Shown: positions 16,443 to 25,267 of the stretch, one piece after another | Layout of the letters: each line of letters begins with the position of its first letter | Numbering within the stretch: position 1 is the stretch's first letter | Assembly (NCBI GenBank): GCA_049516155.1 | Contig: JBEKTJ010000014.1 | Span: 1 to 64,000, forward strand | Length of the DNA: 64,000 nt | Direction: 5' to 3' | Origin: Bog-159 sp049516155 | GTDB taxonomy: Bacteria > Acidobacteriota > Terriglobia > Bryobacterales > Bryobacteraceae | Position numbers and translations under genes: made by a program | Notes under the pieces: generated by a model | Database searches by the model: none | Told to the model about the DNA's origin: nothing | The model's input: the letters and a program-made list of their open reading frames with translations, nothing else

Positions 16443-17456
16443 ATGTTAGTTGTCATGCAGCAGGGGGCCACCGAAGCCCACATTCAGGCCGTAATCGATC
16501 GCATGGTGGGCGAGGGCTACGACGTGCACCGCTCCACGGGAGTGATGCACACGGTGCTCGGCGGCGTGGGCGGCAAGGTGGACGTGGATCTCGAAGTTTT
16601 CGAGGTGATGGAGGGCGTGAAGGAAGCGCATCGCATCGCATCGCCGTACAAGCTGGCCAGCCGGAACTTCAATCCCGGCGGAACGGTGGTGAAGATTGGC
16701 GGGGTGTGGATCGGCGGCGAGCGCGTGGTGGTGATGGCGGGACCGTGCAGTGTGGAGAGCCGCGAACAGATCGATCTCGTGGCGGAACAGGTGGCGCGCG
16801 CCGGCGCCAGCGTGATTCGTGGCGGAGCGTTCAAGCCGCGCTCGTCACCCTACAGCTTCCAGGGATTAGGCGCGGAGGGCCTGCAGATGATGCGGGCGGC
16901 TGCCGACCGCAACGGCTTGCTGGTGGTGAGCGAGGTGATGGATCAGACGCAGATTCCGCTGGTGGCCGAGTATTCCGATATTCTGCAAGTGGGCGCGCGC
17001 AACATGCAGAATTTCAATCTGCTGCGCGAGCTGGGCAAACTGCGCAAGCCAGTGCTGCTGAAGCGAGGCATCGCGGCCACCATTGAAGAATTGCTGCTTT
17101 CCGCGGAGTATATTATGGCCGGCGGCAATTATGATGTGATCCTCTGCGAGCGCGGCATCCGCACGTTTGAGACTTACACGCGCAACACCATGGATATCTC
17201 GGCTATTCCGGTGGTGAAGAAGCTGTCGCATTTGCCCATGGTGGCGGACCCGTCGCACGGCACGGGGCGGCGCGACAAGGTAGCTCCCATGGCGCGCGCC
17301 GCAGTGGCCGCGGGCGCGGATGGCTTGCTGATCGAAGTGCATCCGGATCCCGACCGCGCGTTGAGCGATGGCGCGCAATCGCTGCGGCCTGAGCAATTCG
17401 AAGAGCTGATGGGGCAGTTGCGCATGATCGCGCCGGCGGTGGGCCGAACGATCTAA
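16443..17456 (+). CDS. aroF: 3-deoxy-7-phosphoheptulonate (DAHP) synthase, type I-beta
   Basis: A 337-residue enzyme for the first shikimate step (PEP plus erythrose-4-phosphate). An N-terminal ferredoxin-like regulatory domain (about residues 1-70, MLVVMQQGATEAHIQAVIDR) precedes the barrel. The barrel carries VMAGPCSVES (metal-binding Cys), GGAFKPRSSPYSFQGLG, ILQVGARNMQNF, VLLKRG, ILCERGIRTFE and VADPSHGTGRRD. It starts at the chorismate mutase stop (TAAATG). Sitting next to chorismate mutase suggests joint control, as these proteins interact or fuse in other bacteria. Confidence 0.95.
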   Translation: MLVVMQQGATEAHIQAVIDRMVGEGYDVHRSTGVMHTVLGGVGGKVDVDLEVFEVMEGVKEAHRIASPYKLASRNFNPGGTVVKIGGVWIGGERVVVMAGPCSVESREQIDLVAEQVARAGASVIRGGAFKPRSSPYSFQGLGAEGLQMMRAAADRNGLLVVSEVMDQTQIPLVAEYSDILQVGARNMQNFNLLRELGKLRKPVLLKRGIAATIEELLLSAEYIMAGGNYDVILCERGIRTFETYTRNTMDISAIPVVKKLSHLPMVADPSHGTGRRDKVAPMARAAVAAGADGLLIEVHPDPDRALSDGAQSLRPEQFEELMGQLRMIAPAVGRTI

Positions 17457-18298
17457 TGGACACGGTTGCAATCGTCGGCGTCGGACTGATCGGCGGATCC
17501 TTCGGGTTGGCGCTGAAGAAGTCGGGCTTCCACGGCGCCATCCTGGGCGTTAGTTCGGAGGCGGCGGTGCGCGCCGGGTTGGAGCGGGGAGCGATCGACC
17601 GCGGCGCAACGCTGGAGCAGGCTGCCCGTTCGGCGGATCTGCTCTATCTCGCACAGCCCATCGGACGCATTCTGGACACGCTGCACCATCTGGATCCGCT
17701 CGTGCGGCCTGAGGCGCTCGTCACCGACGCGGGCAGCACCAAGCACGCCATCGTGACTGCGGCGCGCAAGCTGATACGGCGCTGCCAGTTCCTGGGAGGG
17801 CATCCGCTGGCCGGGAAGGAAAAACGCGGAGCGGCGGAAGGGGATGCGGATCTGTTCCGCGGGCGCACCTATGTGCTGACGCCTGCCTCGCCCGAGGAAC
17901 TGCAGACGCCAGCGGCGCGCGTGTTCGTCGAGTGGTTGGGCCGCATCGGCGCAAGGACCGTGGTGCTGGGAGCGGCCGAGCACGACCGGCTGGTCTCTTA
18001 CACGTCGCACCTGCCGCAGCTTGCATCCACGGCGCTAGCGGCCACGCTGGCGCAGAACCTGACCGAGCCGGAAGACTTGCAGGTGGCAGGACCGGGGCTA
18101 ATCGACAGTACGCGCCTGGCGCTGAGCGCGTATGATCTGTGGCGGGATATTCTGGCCACCAATACGGAATCCATCGAGCAGGCGCTGACGGCGTATATCA
18201 ATGAGCTGGAGCAGCTTCGGGAGAATTTGCGGACGCGGGGAGCGCGGGAGGAGTTTGCACGGGCGGCGGAGTTGGCGGGTCGGCTGCGGAGGACGTAG
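17456..18298 (+). CDS. tyrA: Prephenate dehydrogenase (TyrA family)
   Basis: A 280-residue NAD(P)-dependent enzyme that oxidatively decarboxylates prephenate or arogenate for tyrosine. The Rossmann motif is VAIVGVGLIGGSFGLAL at the N-terminus. TDAGSTKHAIV, FLGGHPLAGKEKRG (active-site His) and SYTSHLPQLASTALA follow. The ATG overlaps the DAHP synthase stop by one base. It is the last gene of the aromatic operon. Confidence 0.93.
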   Translation: MDTVAIVGVGLIGGSFGLALKKSGFHGAILGVSSEAAVRAGLERGAIDRGATLEQAARSADLLYLAQPIGRILDTLHHLDPLVRPEALVTDAGSTKHAIVTAARKLIRRCQFLGGHPLAGKEKRGAAEGDADLFRGRTYVLTPASPEELQTPAARVFVEWLGRIGARTVVLGAAEHDRLVSYTSHLPQLASTALAATLAQNLTEPEDLQVAGPGLIDSTRLALSAYDLWRDILATNTESIEQALTAYINELEQLRENLRTRGAREEFARAAELAGRLRRT

Positions 18299-18320
18299 AA
18301 TCGCGGTAGCCGGCGCGCTT

Positions 18321-18485
18321 ATGCAGATCGTTCGATTGACTGGTGTTTGCCGGCATGAAGGAGAGGCCGTTGTTTCGAAGTGCCCGGAACGCGACGTGGC
18401 TTCATGCGGCGACTCGGTCGAAGAGGCAATGGTCAACCTGCGCGAGGCAGTGGAGCTATTCCTGAAAAATGCGCAGGAGTTGTAA
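18321..18485 (+). CDS. hicB: HicB-like antitoxin, truncated
   Basis: Starting at ATG 18321, the 54-residue product MQIVRLTGVCRHEGEAVVSK... has the HicB N-terminal partial-RNaseH fold pattern: CPERDVASCGDSVEEAMVNLREAVELFLK. Full-length HicB antitoxins usually continue 15 or more residues past this helix. Here the frame stops at once and the following bases encode the end of a HicA toxin in another frame. That fits a single deletion which removed the end of hicB and the beginning of hicA. Confidence 0.75.
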   Translation: MQIVRLTGVCRHEGEAVVSKCPERDVASCGDSVEEAMVNLREAVELFLKNAQEL

Positions 18486-18577
18486 TCATACCGCATAGGG
18501 AAGACGTTCCGATCGGAACCCTGCATTCCATTTTGGAGCAAAGCTGGGCTGACGCCAGCCCGCGCGCGGCGGTATAG
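18479..18577 (+). pseudogene. hicA: C-terminal remnant of HicA toxin
   Basis: The frame at 18479 reads VVIIPHREDVPIGTLHSILE and then QSWADASPRAAV before a stop. HicA proteins end in (V/T)-V-P-x-H...-G-T-L-R-x-I-L-(R/K)-x-A-G-(L/I), so this matches the last strand, the H-containing turn and the final helix. The dsRBD-like N-terminal half with the catalytic His (G-S-H) is absent. It overlaps the hicB stop by 7 nt and has no start codon of its own. Confidence 0.7.
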
Positions 18578-18597
18578 AATTAAACCAAATTGAACTT

Positions 18598-18933
18598 ATG
18601 GACGACGATTCCGAATGGGGACGCAAGGGCGCAACCTTGAGCGACAAATCGGCGCGGGAGGAGTTCGGGCTGACGCAGGATGAGATCTACGTGGCGGCGC
18701 AGGCTGGCAAACTCCAATACCGGGTTGCCTCGATGCACGGAAACCCCTGGCTGCGGCTTCTCCGGCGGGAAGTGGAGGCGTTGGTTAAGAAGAAGCACGG
18801 CGCCAACTTTCTGAAGGACCGGCAGGCGCAGAGAGAACTGGCAGGCGTGAATCGCGAATTGCGGCGGCTGAAGGGCGAAATCGCCAAGTTGGAGGAGCGC
18901 AAGGCAGAGCTGATCGCGGCCATCGGGAGCTGA
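18598..18933 (+). CDS. Small protein with helix-turn-helix-like head and coiled-coil tail
   Basis: The 111-residue product begins MDDDSEWGRKGATLSDKSAR. Residues about 12-65 (LSDKSAREEFGLTQDEIYVA...LRLLRREVEALV) resemble the excisionase/MerR-like winged-helix fold used to read DNA. Residues about 78-108 form a strong coiled coil (ELAGVNRELRRLKGEIAKLE). No family name is recognised. A -10-like TATAGAAT lies at 18573-18580, and a strong hairpin follows the stop, so it is probably a single-gene unit. Confidence 0.7.
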   Translation: MDDDSEWGRKGATLSDKSAREEFGLTQDEIYVAAQAGKLQYRVASMHGNPWLRLLRREVEALVKKKHGANFLKDRQAQRELAGVNRELRRLKGEIAKLEERKAELIAAIGS

Positions 18934-18941
18934 CAAAAAGA

Positions 18942-18967
18942 CCATGGGCTCCCGGAGGAGCCCATGG
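18942..18967. terminator. Perfect 11-bp hairpin, bidirectional terminator candidate
   Basis: CCATGGGCTCC (18942-18952) and GGAGCCCATGG (18957-18967) form a perfect stem with a 4-nt CGGA loop. It lies between the stop of a plus-strand gene (18933) and the stop of the minus-strand TonB receptor (18996). An A run (18934-18940) precedes it, giving a U tail for transcripts from the right. Confidence 0.8.
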
Positions 18968-18995
18968 GACATTGCGATGGTTGTGAAGTCCGCCG

Positions 18996-21900
18996 TCAGA
19001 AGATGATCTTGGCGGCGAGCTGCAAATTACGGCGGTCCGTCTCCGATCCCGAGCAGCCGTAGCACGCCGGGATGAAGGAAGTCGTCAGAGTGTCGGCGTC
19101 AATACCTTCGACATACAGGTTCGCGTGGTTGAATAGGTTGTAAGCCTCTCCGCGAAGCTGCATACTAACCCGTTCGGTGAGTTTGAAGGTCTTGTACACG
19201 CCCAGGTTCAGGTTCCAGTTGCCCGGCGCGCGGAAAGTATTACGACCCGTCATGTCGCTGGGATACGGCGGCAGATCCGAGAAGTAGTAGTTTGGATTGG
19301 TCCAATGATCCATGGAAGCCGGATTCAAGGGCAAAAGGTTGAAAGTGTTCGGCGTGCTGGTGATGGCGGGCGGGGTCGAATTGCCATTCACCGGAACAGG
19401 CGAAGTGAAAGCGGCGTACGGGCAATAGTAGTAATTGTACGAGCAATCATAGATCGAATAAGGAGATCCCGTGCGCGCCGTGAAAAGAGGCGACACAGTC
19501 CAGCCGCCGAGCGCCTGTGCGGCAAAGCCATGGCCGGTTTTGAACGCCGGCATTGTCCATACGGCGCTGACTACCATGCGCTGGCGAATGTCGAAATCGG
19601 AGCTGCCTTTTCCGATGTTGGGTTCAAAAGGATTCAGCAGGCCGAGAATGTAATCGCCGCCGCTTGCGGCAAGTCCATTGGTATCGCTGAACGAGCTGCT
19701 CAGATTATCGATGGAATGCGACCAGGTATAGTTAAAGTTTAACTGCAGCCCGCTATTGGCCACATTGTTGACCACGGAGCGGACCGTCAGGCCATTGTAC
19801 ATGGAAAACGCCTTGTCGCCGCGCACATTGATAGCCCCGTACTGCGGATTCAATACCGCGTTGCAGACTCCGGAGCTACCGCCCGTTCCATTGTAAAAGG
19901 CCTCCGACGCGGCATAGCTGCAAGGCTGCCCGAGATACACGTTGCCGTATCCGTAGTAGTTCATGTCGGAGATATCGTACAGGTGCTCGCCCTTCGATCC
20001 GGAGTAGTCCGCCGCGATCAATACGCTCTTCGTAACCTGATGCTCCAGCGAAAGGCTCCACAGGTGTGCGTATGCGGTGTTGATTTCAGGATCGACATTG
20101 CGCAGGCTGGCCGTGGGAAGAACGAGATTGCCGCTGGTACCCGAGAAGGGGCCGTAGTTGCTGCTGGAGATCGGCAGAGGCATTTGGGCAGAGGTTACGC
20201 TCACTGTCTCATAATTGGGCGGATTCTGAATGACATTGAAGGTGACGTTGCCAAAGTTGCGCTCATAACCGATGCCATAGCCGCCGCGCAGTGAGGTGGT
20301 TCCCTTGCCGGAAATATCCCAGGCGAAGCCCACGCGCGGAGCGAAGTCCTTATAATCCTTTTTCCAAAGGCCTCCGATGGGGCTATCGGGAGCAAGTTCC
20401 ACCTGCCCGCCTGCGATACCCTGCGGGGTGTCGGTTGCGAGGCCCGCGGCGTAGTAGTTGGAATCCAGTTGGGGATTCTTGTTATGCTGTACACCGAAGT
20501 ACTCCCAACGCAATCCAAGATTCACCGTGAATCTTGGAGTTACTTTCCAGGCGTCCTGTACATAGAGCGCAGGCTCGTTGTAGCGATTGCTGCGGCTGAA
20601 ATTTGGCGCCGTAAGAGGCAGGTTCACGGTATCGCCGGGGAACTTGCCCTGGGGATTGATGGCCACCTGGAATTCCGCAAGCTGGCCGCCAAGAAAATTG
20701 CCGATGGCGTCGCCGACGTTGCCCTGACTGAGATACTCGCCAGCCGTTTCGTAGGCGCCGAAAGTGCGGTTATCGCGAATGTATTCGTAGCTGCCGCCGA
20801 ACCGGATACTGTGTCTGCCGCGGGTGTAGCTCATGTCCTCATAAATCTCGGCGAAGTTCTGGGGCCCTCCAAATGGGATACCCGCGCCGGGCGTGAAGGG
20901 GTCGTAGCCCGGGAAAACGATGCTATTTCCCAGTACCGACCCGGGGCCGGAGGAACTGGTGTAGAGAGTGGGTACGGCGGGATACTGGCCAAAGGGATCT
21001 ACCGGACCGTTAATACGGTTGAATACCAGCTTGGACTGGGAAACCCAAGCCGGGCTAAACGTGTGGATGACGGAGAATAGGATATTTTGATCAAAATCGT
21101 AGGCGCCGGTATTGAAGCCGGTGTACGGACTGGAAGAGATAGTCCCCGCCGCCAGGTTATCGCTTTGAAGCGCGTAACGTCCATACATCTGAGTCTTGTC
21201 GCTCAAATTATAGTCGACGCGCTCCACGTTTTGGTATCCGTTCTCGGGAGTCCCGCCGCCGGCGTCTCCAGGCGCGCTGTAGGCTACCAGATCGAACATC
21301 GGACTGTTCGGATTGAGCGCATTGCAAGCGGCGGACGCGCCACAGAACGGGCTCCCCTGAGCGCTGCTGATCTGATTGATGCTGTAGGTGCTCAGAATGT
21401 TGGCTCCCGGCGCCAGTTTGCCGTACGTGGAGAAGAATTGCTGGGTATTCGGAGCTGCCGCGGCGATCAGGTTGGCATCCGGTAGCACCACTTCCGTGTT
21501 GGCGTTGCTTCGGATGCGGATCCATTCCGTGCTGCTAAAGACGAACAGCTTGTCCTTCTTGATAGGTCCGCCGGCCGAGTAGCCGAACTGATTGCGTGTG
21601 AAAACGGACTTCGGCAAGCCATAAGCGTTGTTATTGAAGCTATTCGACGAGAGATCGGATACGCGGTTGAACTCATAGGCCGTTCCGTGGAATTGGTTGG
21701 TGCCGGACTTGGTGACTACATTGACAACGCCGCCGGATGCGCGGCCGAATTCGGCGGTGAAATTATTCGTCAGAATGCTGAACTCCTGAATCGAGTCGAG
21801 GGGGACGGATTGCCCCGGACCGGTAGTGAACTCATCGTTATTGGCCGCGCCGTCTAAAAGTACGTTAGTAGACGATTCCCGCTGGCCGTTGATGGCGTAA

Positions 21901-22433
21901 CCCACGCCCCGGTTCATGACGCCGCCATCGGAGACATTTCCCGAAATGGCCACCAGCGCGTATGGGTCGCGCGTCAGGGTAGGCAATTCGCGGAGTTCCG
22001 TCTGATCCACCACAGTGGATAATGTCTGCGTCTCGGTATTCACCTGGATGGCCGACGCGTTGACCTCCACAACTGTGGAGGCTTGGCCAACCTGCAGATG
22101 CAGATCGAGGGCGAGTTTCGCGCCGACAGTGGCCGTCACTCGTTGCTGGACCTGAACAAACCCGGCGGCCGTGGCCGTCACCTGGTAATCGCCGGGTAGC
22201 AGGTCGCTGGCAAGGTAGGCGCCGCCAGCCGACGTGGTCAGCTCACGAACTGTGCCCGTATCGACGGACTTGACGGTTACCGATGCGTTTGGAATCGCCG
22301 CGCCGGATGGGTCGTAGACAGTTCCAGTAATCTGCGCGGTCTCCGCCTGTCCGAAAAGATTGACGCTCAGCAGGGCGCTCAGCGCGAGGAGCAATGCAAA
22401 GTGTTGAATGAAGTGTGTGTGTCGCGTTTTCAT
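18996..22433 (-). CDS. Oar-like TonB-dependent outer membrane receptor, second copy
   Basis: A 1145-residue protein. The signal peptide (FALLLALSALLSVNLFGQA) is followed by a carboxypeptidase-regulatory-like domain (QITGTVYDPSGAAIPNASVTV), the plug (LPTLTRDPYALVAISGNVSD, INGQRESSTNVLLDGAANND, IQEFSILTNNFTAEFGRASG) and a long beta-barrel ending in KIIF. It is a paralogue of the receptor at 9.2 kb but with diverged loops, so a different ligand is likely. A winged-helix/TolB regulator lies upstream on the same strand across a 425-nt gap and may control it; this is inference from position. Confidence 0.93.
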   Translation of the reverse strand: MKTRHTHFIQHFALLLALSALLSVNLFGQAETAQITGTVYDPSGAAIPNASVTVKSVDTGTVRELTTSAGGAYLASDLLPGDYQVTATAAGFVQVQQRVTATVGAKLALDLHLQVGQASTVVEVNASAIQVNTETQTLSTVVDQTELRELPTLTRDPYALVAISGNVSDGGVMNRGVGYAINGQRESSTNVLLDGAANNDEFTTGPGQSVPLDSIQEFSILTNNFTAEFGRASGGVVNVVTKSGTNQFHGTAYEFNRVSDLSSNSFNNNAYGLPKSVFTRNQFGYSAGGPIKKDKLFVFSSTEWIRIRSNANTEVVLPDANLIAAAAPNTQQFFSTYGKLAPGANILSTYSINQISSAQGSPFCGASAACNALNPNSPMFDLVAYSAPGDAGGGTPENGYQNVERVDYNLSDKTQMYGRYALQSDNLAAGTISSSPYTGFNTGAYDFDQNILFSVIHTFSPAWVSQSKLVFNRINGPVDPFGQYPAVPTLYTSSSGPGSVLGNSIVFPGYDPFTPGAGIPFGGPQNFAEIYEDMSYTRGRHSIRFGGSYEYIRDNRTFGAYETAGEYLSQGNVGDAIGNFLGGQLAEFQVAINPQGKFPGDTVNLPLTAPNFSRSNRYNEPALYVQDAWKVTPRFTVNLGLRWEYFGVQHNKNPQLDSNYYAAGLATDTPQGIAGGQVELAPDSPIGGLWKKDYKDFAPRVGFAWDISGKGTTSLRGGYGIGYERNFGNVTFNVIQNPPNYETVSVTSAQMPLPISSSNYGPFSGTSGNLVLPTASLRNVDPEINTAYAHLWSLSLEHQVTKSVLIAADYSGSKGEHLYDISDMNYYGYGNVYLGQPCSYAASEAFYNGTGGSSGVCNAVLNPQYGAINVRGDKAFSMYNGLTVRSVVNNVANSGLQLNFNYTWSHSIDNLSSSFSDTNGLAASGGDYILGLLNPFEPNIGKGSSDFDIRQRMVVSAVWTMPAFKTGHGFAAQALGGWTVSPLFTARTGSPYSIYDCSYNYYYCPYAAFTSPVPVNGNSTPPAITSTPNTFNLLPLNPASMDHWTNPNYYFSDLPPYPSDMTGRNTFRAPGNWNLNLGVYKTFKLTERVSMQLRGEAYNLFNHANLYVEGIDADTLTTSFIPACYGCSGSETDRRNLQLAAKIIF

Positions 22434-22858
22434 ACAGTTCGACCTCCCGATAGAACGAAAGTAAGTGCGCTTCCTAAGCTAGAACGCCCGACCAACCCGG
22501 TAGCTGCAAGTGGATAACCACTATTGGACGGATCGCATGCCCGTTCGTTAGCAACAACTTAGGAGAAAAGCACCTGAAACAATTTTAAGTTGATGTAGTG
22601 CGCGGTCCCAAAAAATCCGGGAATCGGGATTCTGGCGTTCCCATGGGACCATTCTAGGCGTCGCACCCGGGTAGCGTAGTGAACAGCACTAACCGGAATA
22701 CTAAACACTTCTGCGCGGAAGCTCACGCCTGAATCCTCCTCACCAATGCAGAGATCTTCCACCCAAAGAGCGTCTAATAGCAATGGATGCGGGATAACTT
22801 AATTCTATACAGGCAAACAGTTGTGAAGAAAGGAGTTCCCAGACCGTCTAAAACGCAG
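22434..22858. other. Upstream region of the TonB receptor, no gene seen
   Basis: The 425 bases between the two minus-strand genes hold only short open frames without family likeness. They are expected to contain the receptor promoter. A small inverted repeat GAATC-GG-GATTC occurs near 22621. No RNA element was recognised. Confidence 0.5.
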
Positions 22859-24946
22859 CTATCGCCAGCCATCCACCACGAACAGCTCGGATAGATTGCG
22901 TAGGAAGGAGTATACAATGGTATGCTCGTCTTGCGACAATACCGCCGGCCAGATATGGCTGACACCGGCCAGATCGAGCGGGGCAATTTCCTTCCAGGGA
23001 GCATATTTTCCGGTTTGCAAATCGACCCGCACGAGCGTGGCCGGCACCGAATCCGCCTGAGCCAGCAAGGTCTTGCCCGAGTGACTCCAGCGGAGTACCG
23101 TCGGGGTGAAACCGGTGGCGATCACCTTGGTTTCGCCTCCGGCCACGGACAAAACCAGCAGTCTCTGTTCGCCATCGACGCCGGCAATCTGTTTGCCGTC
23201 TTCGGAGATTGCCGGCCGCAGGAAATATGCGCTGCTGGCGAGAGGCACGGGCGCACTCCCATCCAGCGCTAGTACGAATAAGCGGGGCGGGCCACCCCCC
23301 AGACTGCCGCCGACCAGGAGCCGGTCTCCAGCGGGGAAAAAGCGTGCGAAGTCATACTTCAAATGATGTCCGGAAAGCGTGCGCGGCTGGCCCGGCGTCA
23401 GCGGCACCAGATTCAAGGTAGTCTGATCTCCGTCCGGTTTGGTCACGACCCAGTTCCCATCGGGCGAAATGGCCATGCCGAACCCTTCTCCGACTCGAAT
23501 CGCGCTGGGCGAATTGGCGCGGCGGATATAAACCGCGTGATGCGCCCCGCCCCCTTCTCCGGTTTCGTCGAACAGAACCACGCGGCCGTCGGCGGAGATA
23601 CCTTCAGCGGTGGTATAGTCGAACCACGAGAGGTCCTGCGGCTTGGCGATGCCGTCCCCGAACCTGATCATCATGGCGTGCAATTGCTCCCGCGAAATCA
23701 ATACACGCCCGGAAGCGGAGATGTCGCACAACGTGAGGGTGCCGGGAAAGGCCGCGATCACGCGCACTTTGCCCGAAAGGTCGGCCGCGTAGAGCTCCCG
23801 AATTACGCCCGAGCGCGCGGCGGTGAACCAGATCTCGCGGCCTGTAGGGGTCCAAGCCAAGCCCTGCGCGCTCGCCCAGCCAACCGATAATGTGCGGCGG
23901 GCGCCCTGGGCGTCGACGGCCATGATGTTCCCGCCATCGTCGCCCATTACGGGGTGCTCGATGAACGCAACCTCGTTACCGGAGGGCGAAACACGGACGT
24001 CCGAGAGCCATCCCGAACTCTCGTATAAGATCTTTCCGCGCGGATATTCAATGGCCTCGGGGCGTGAGCCGTAACGAATCACAGCCATGCGCGAGTTGTC
24101 CGGCGCCCAGTCGGCGCCCCAAATGCCTTGGTCGAGGGGTAGAGGCGCGCCGCCGTTCATGGGGACGCGCACCAGGCTGCGCTTTCCCGAGGGCCCGCCC
24201 GGAATCAGCAGTGCCAGTTCGCCGGACCGCGATACGCCCGTCAGCTCGGCGTGCGGGAAACCAAGCGGCCGCGATTCAGGGCTAACCATGTTCGCCACGT
24301 ACAATTCGCGGTCGCCTGGCCCTACCTGCGCTTCGTAAATGACGCCCTGGCCATCCGGTCCGAAGCGCGCACCCGGAATGGTCGTGCGCCGAAAGGTGAC
24401 TTGGTGAAACGTGGGTTGCGTCGCGGGCTTTTGTCGGATTAACAGCAACAAGACTGCCAGGAGCGCCACGGCCGCGGCAGCCGCTGCCGGCAGCCATCCG
24501 CGAGAGGATTGCCGCGGCGTCTCGTTCGCCGGAGGAGGAACGGGTACGGCCGGCGGTTCGTTCTGTTCCAGTTTCTCCGTTAGCGGCGGCGGGTGGCTCT
24601 CGCTTACCGGAGCCACGAACCGGTATCCGCTGCGCGCCAGCGTTTCCACATACCGGGGGCGGTCGGCGGAGTCTCCCAACGCCAGCCGCAGGCGGTTCAC
24701 CGCGGTGTTCAGCCCGCTCTCGAAATCGACGAAGGTATCGGCGGCCCACAACCGGTCGCGCAACTCCTCGCGTGTTACGACGCCGCCGGGACGCTCCAAC
24801 AAAGCCTCAAGCAGATGAAAAGGCTTGCCTTGGAGCCGGATCCTGGTCCCGTACTTTCGTATTTCACCCGTGCCAGTTTCCAGTTCGAAGGCGCCAAACT
24901 GGAGCACACGTCCATTGCGCTCGTCCCGCATCCGATCTACTCCCAA
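22859..24946 (-). CDS. Winged-helix regulator with membrane segment and TolB-like beta-propeller
   Basis: A 695-residue protein. Residues about 12-110 form an OmpR/CadC-type winged helix (LQFGAFELETGTGEIRK...GKPFHLLEALLERPGGVVTREELRDRLW...VNRLRLALGDSADRPRYVETLARSGYRFVAPV). A single transmembrane helix (about 148-168, LPAAAAAAVALLAVLLLLI) follows. The remaining 500 residues are WD40/TolB-type propeller repeats. This CadC-like design places the sensor in the periplasm and the DNA-binding domain inside. The start could also be the Met at residue 6. It lies upstream of the TonB receptor and is divergent from the orphan permease. Confidence 0.88.
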   Translation of the reverse strand: MGVDRMRDERNGRVLQFGAFELETGTGEIRKYGTRIRLQGKPFHLLEALLERPGGVVTREELRDRLWAADTFVDFESGLNTAVNRLRLALGDSADRPRYVETLARSGYRFVAPVSESHPPPLTEKLEQNEPPAVPVPPPANETPRQSSRGWLPAAAAAAVALLAVLLLLIRQKPATQPTFHQVTFRRTTIPGARFGPDGQGVIYEAQVGPGDRELYVANMVSPESRPLGFPHAELTGVSRSGELALLIPGGPSGKRSLVRVPMNGGAPLPLDQGIWGADWAPDNSRMAVIRYGSRPEAIEYPRGKILYESSGWLSDVRVSPSGNEVAFIEHPVMGDDGGNIMAVDAQGARRTLSVGWASAQGLAWTPTGREIWFTAARSGVIRELYAADLSGKVRVIAAFPGTLTLCDISASGRVLISREQLHAMMIRFGDGIAKPQDLSWFDYTTAEGISADGRVVLFDETGEGGGAHHAVYIRRANSPSAIRVGEGFGMAISPDGNWVVTKPDGDQTTLNLVPLTPGQPRTLSGHHLKYDFARFFPAGDRLLVGGSLGGGPPRLFVLALDGSAPVPLASSAYFLRPAISEDGKQIAGVDGEQRLLVLSVAGGETKVIATGFTPTVLRWSHSGKTLLAQADSVPATLVRVDLQTGKYAPWKEIAPLDLAGVSHIWPAVLSQDEHTIVYSFLRNLSELFVVDGWR

Positions 24947-25267
24947 CCCCGTTACACTTTCTATTTATACTAAGACAATTGACGGGCTTCCGCCAAGGTG
25001 GATAGTGCCTGGGCAATGGGAGGCGCTGCGTAGCGGCTGCAAACATATGATATTCAGTCTTTTGGATCAAACGATTTGCGGGTGCCGGTCGGCGGCTCCC
25101 TGGGTGTGGGTTGATGAAGAACGTTTGTACACGTCAAGCAGGTGGCGTGCGTTCCCCTGGCGCCGCGCGAATTCTTAGGAGCTCGCTAGAGGCAGAGCCG
25201 GAGGTCGTCCTAGCCGATACTTTCGGAACAAGCCGCCGCTTCGAACGTATTTACTGTCAGGATCTGC
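24947..25267. other. Divergent promoter region between regulator and orphan permease
   Basis: These 321 bases separate the minus-strand regulator from the plus-strand permease. Only shadow frames occur. The region should hold both promoters; one plus-strand candidate is listed separately. Confidence 0.5.
24979..25006 (+). promoter_or_regulatory. Candidate sigma-70-like promoter for the orphan permease
   Basis: TTGACG (24979-24984), a 16-nt spacer and GATAGT (25001-25006) face the permease gene. The leader would be about 250 nt. This is a moderate match only. Confidence 0.4.
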
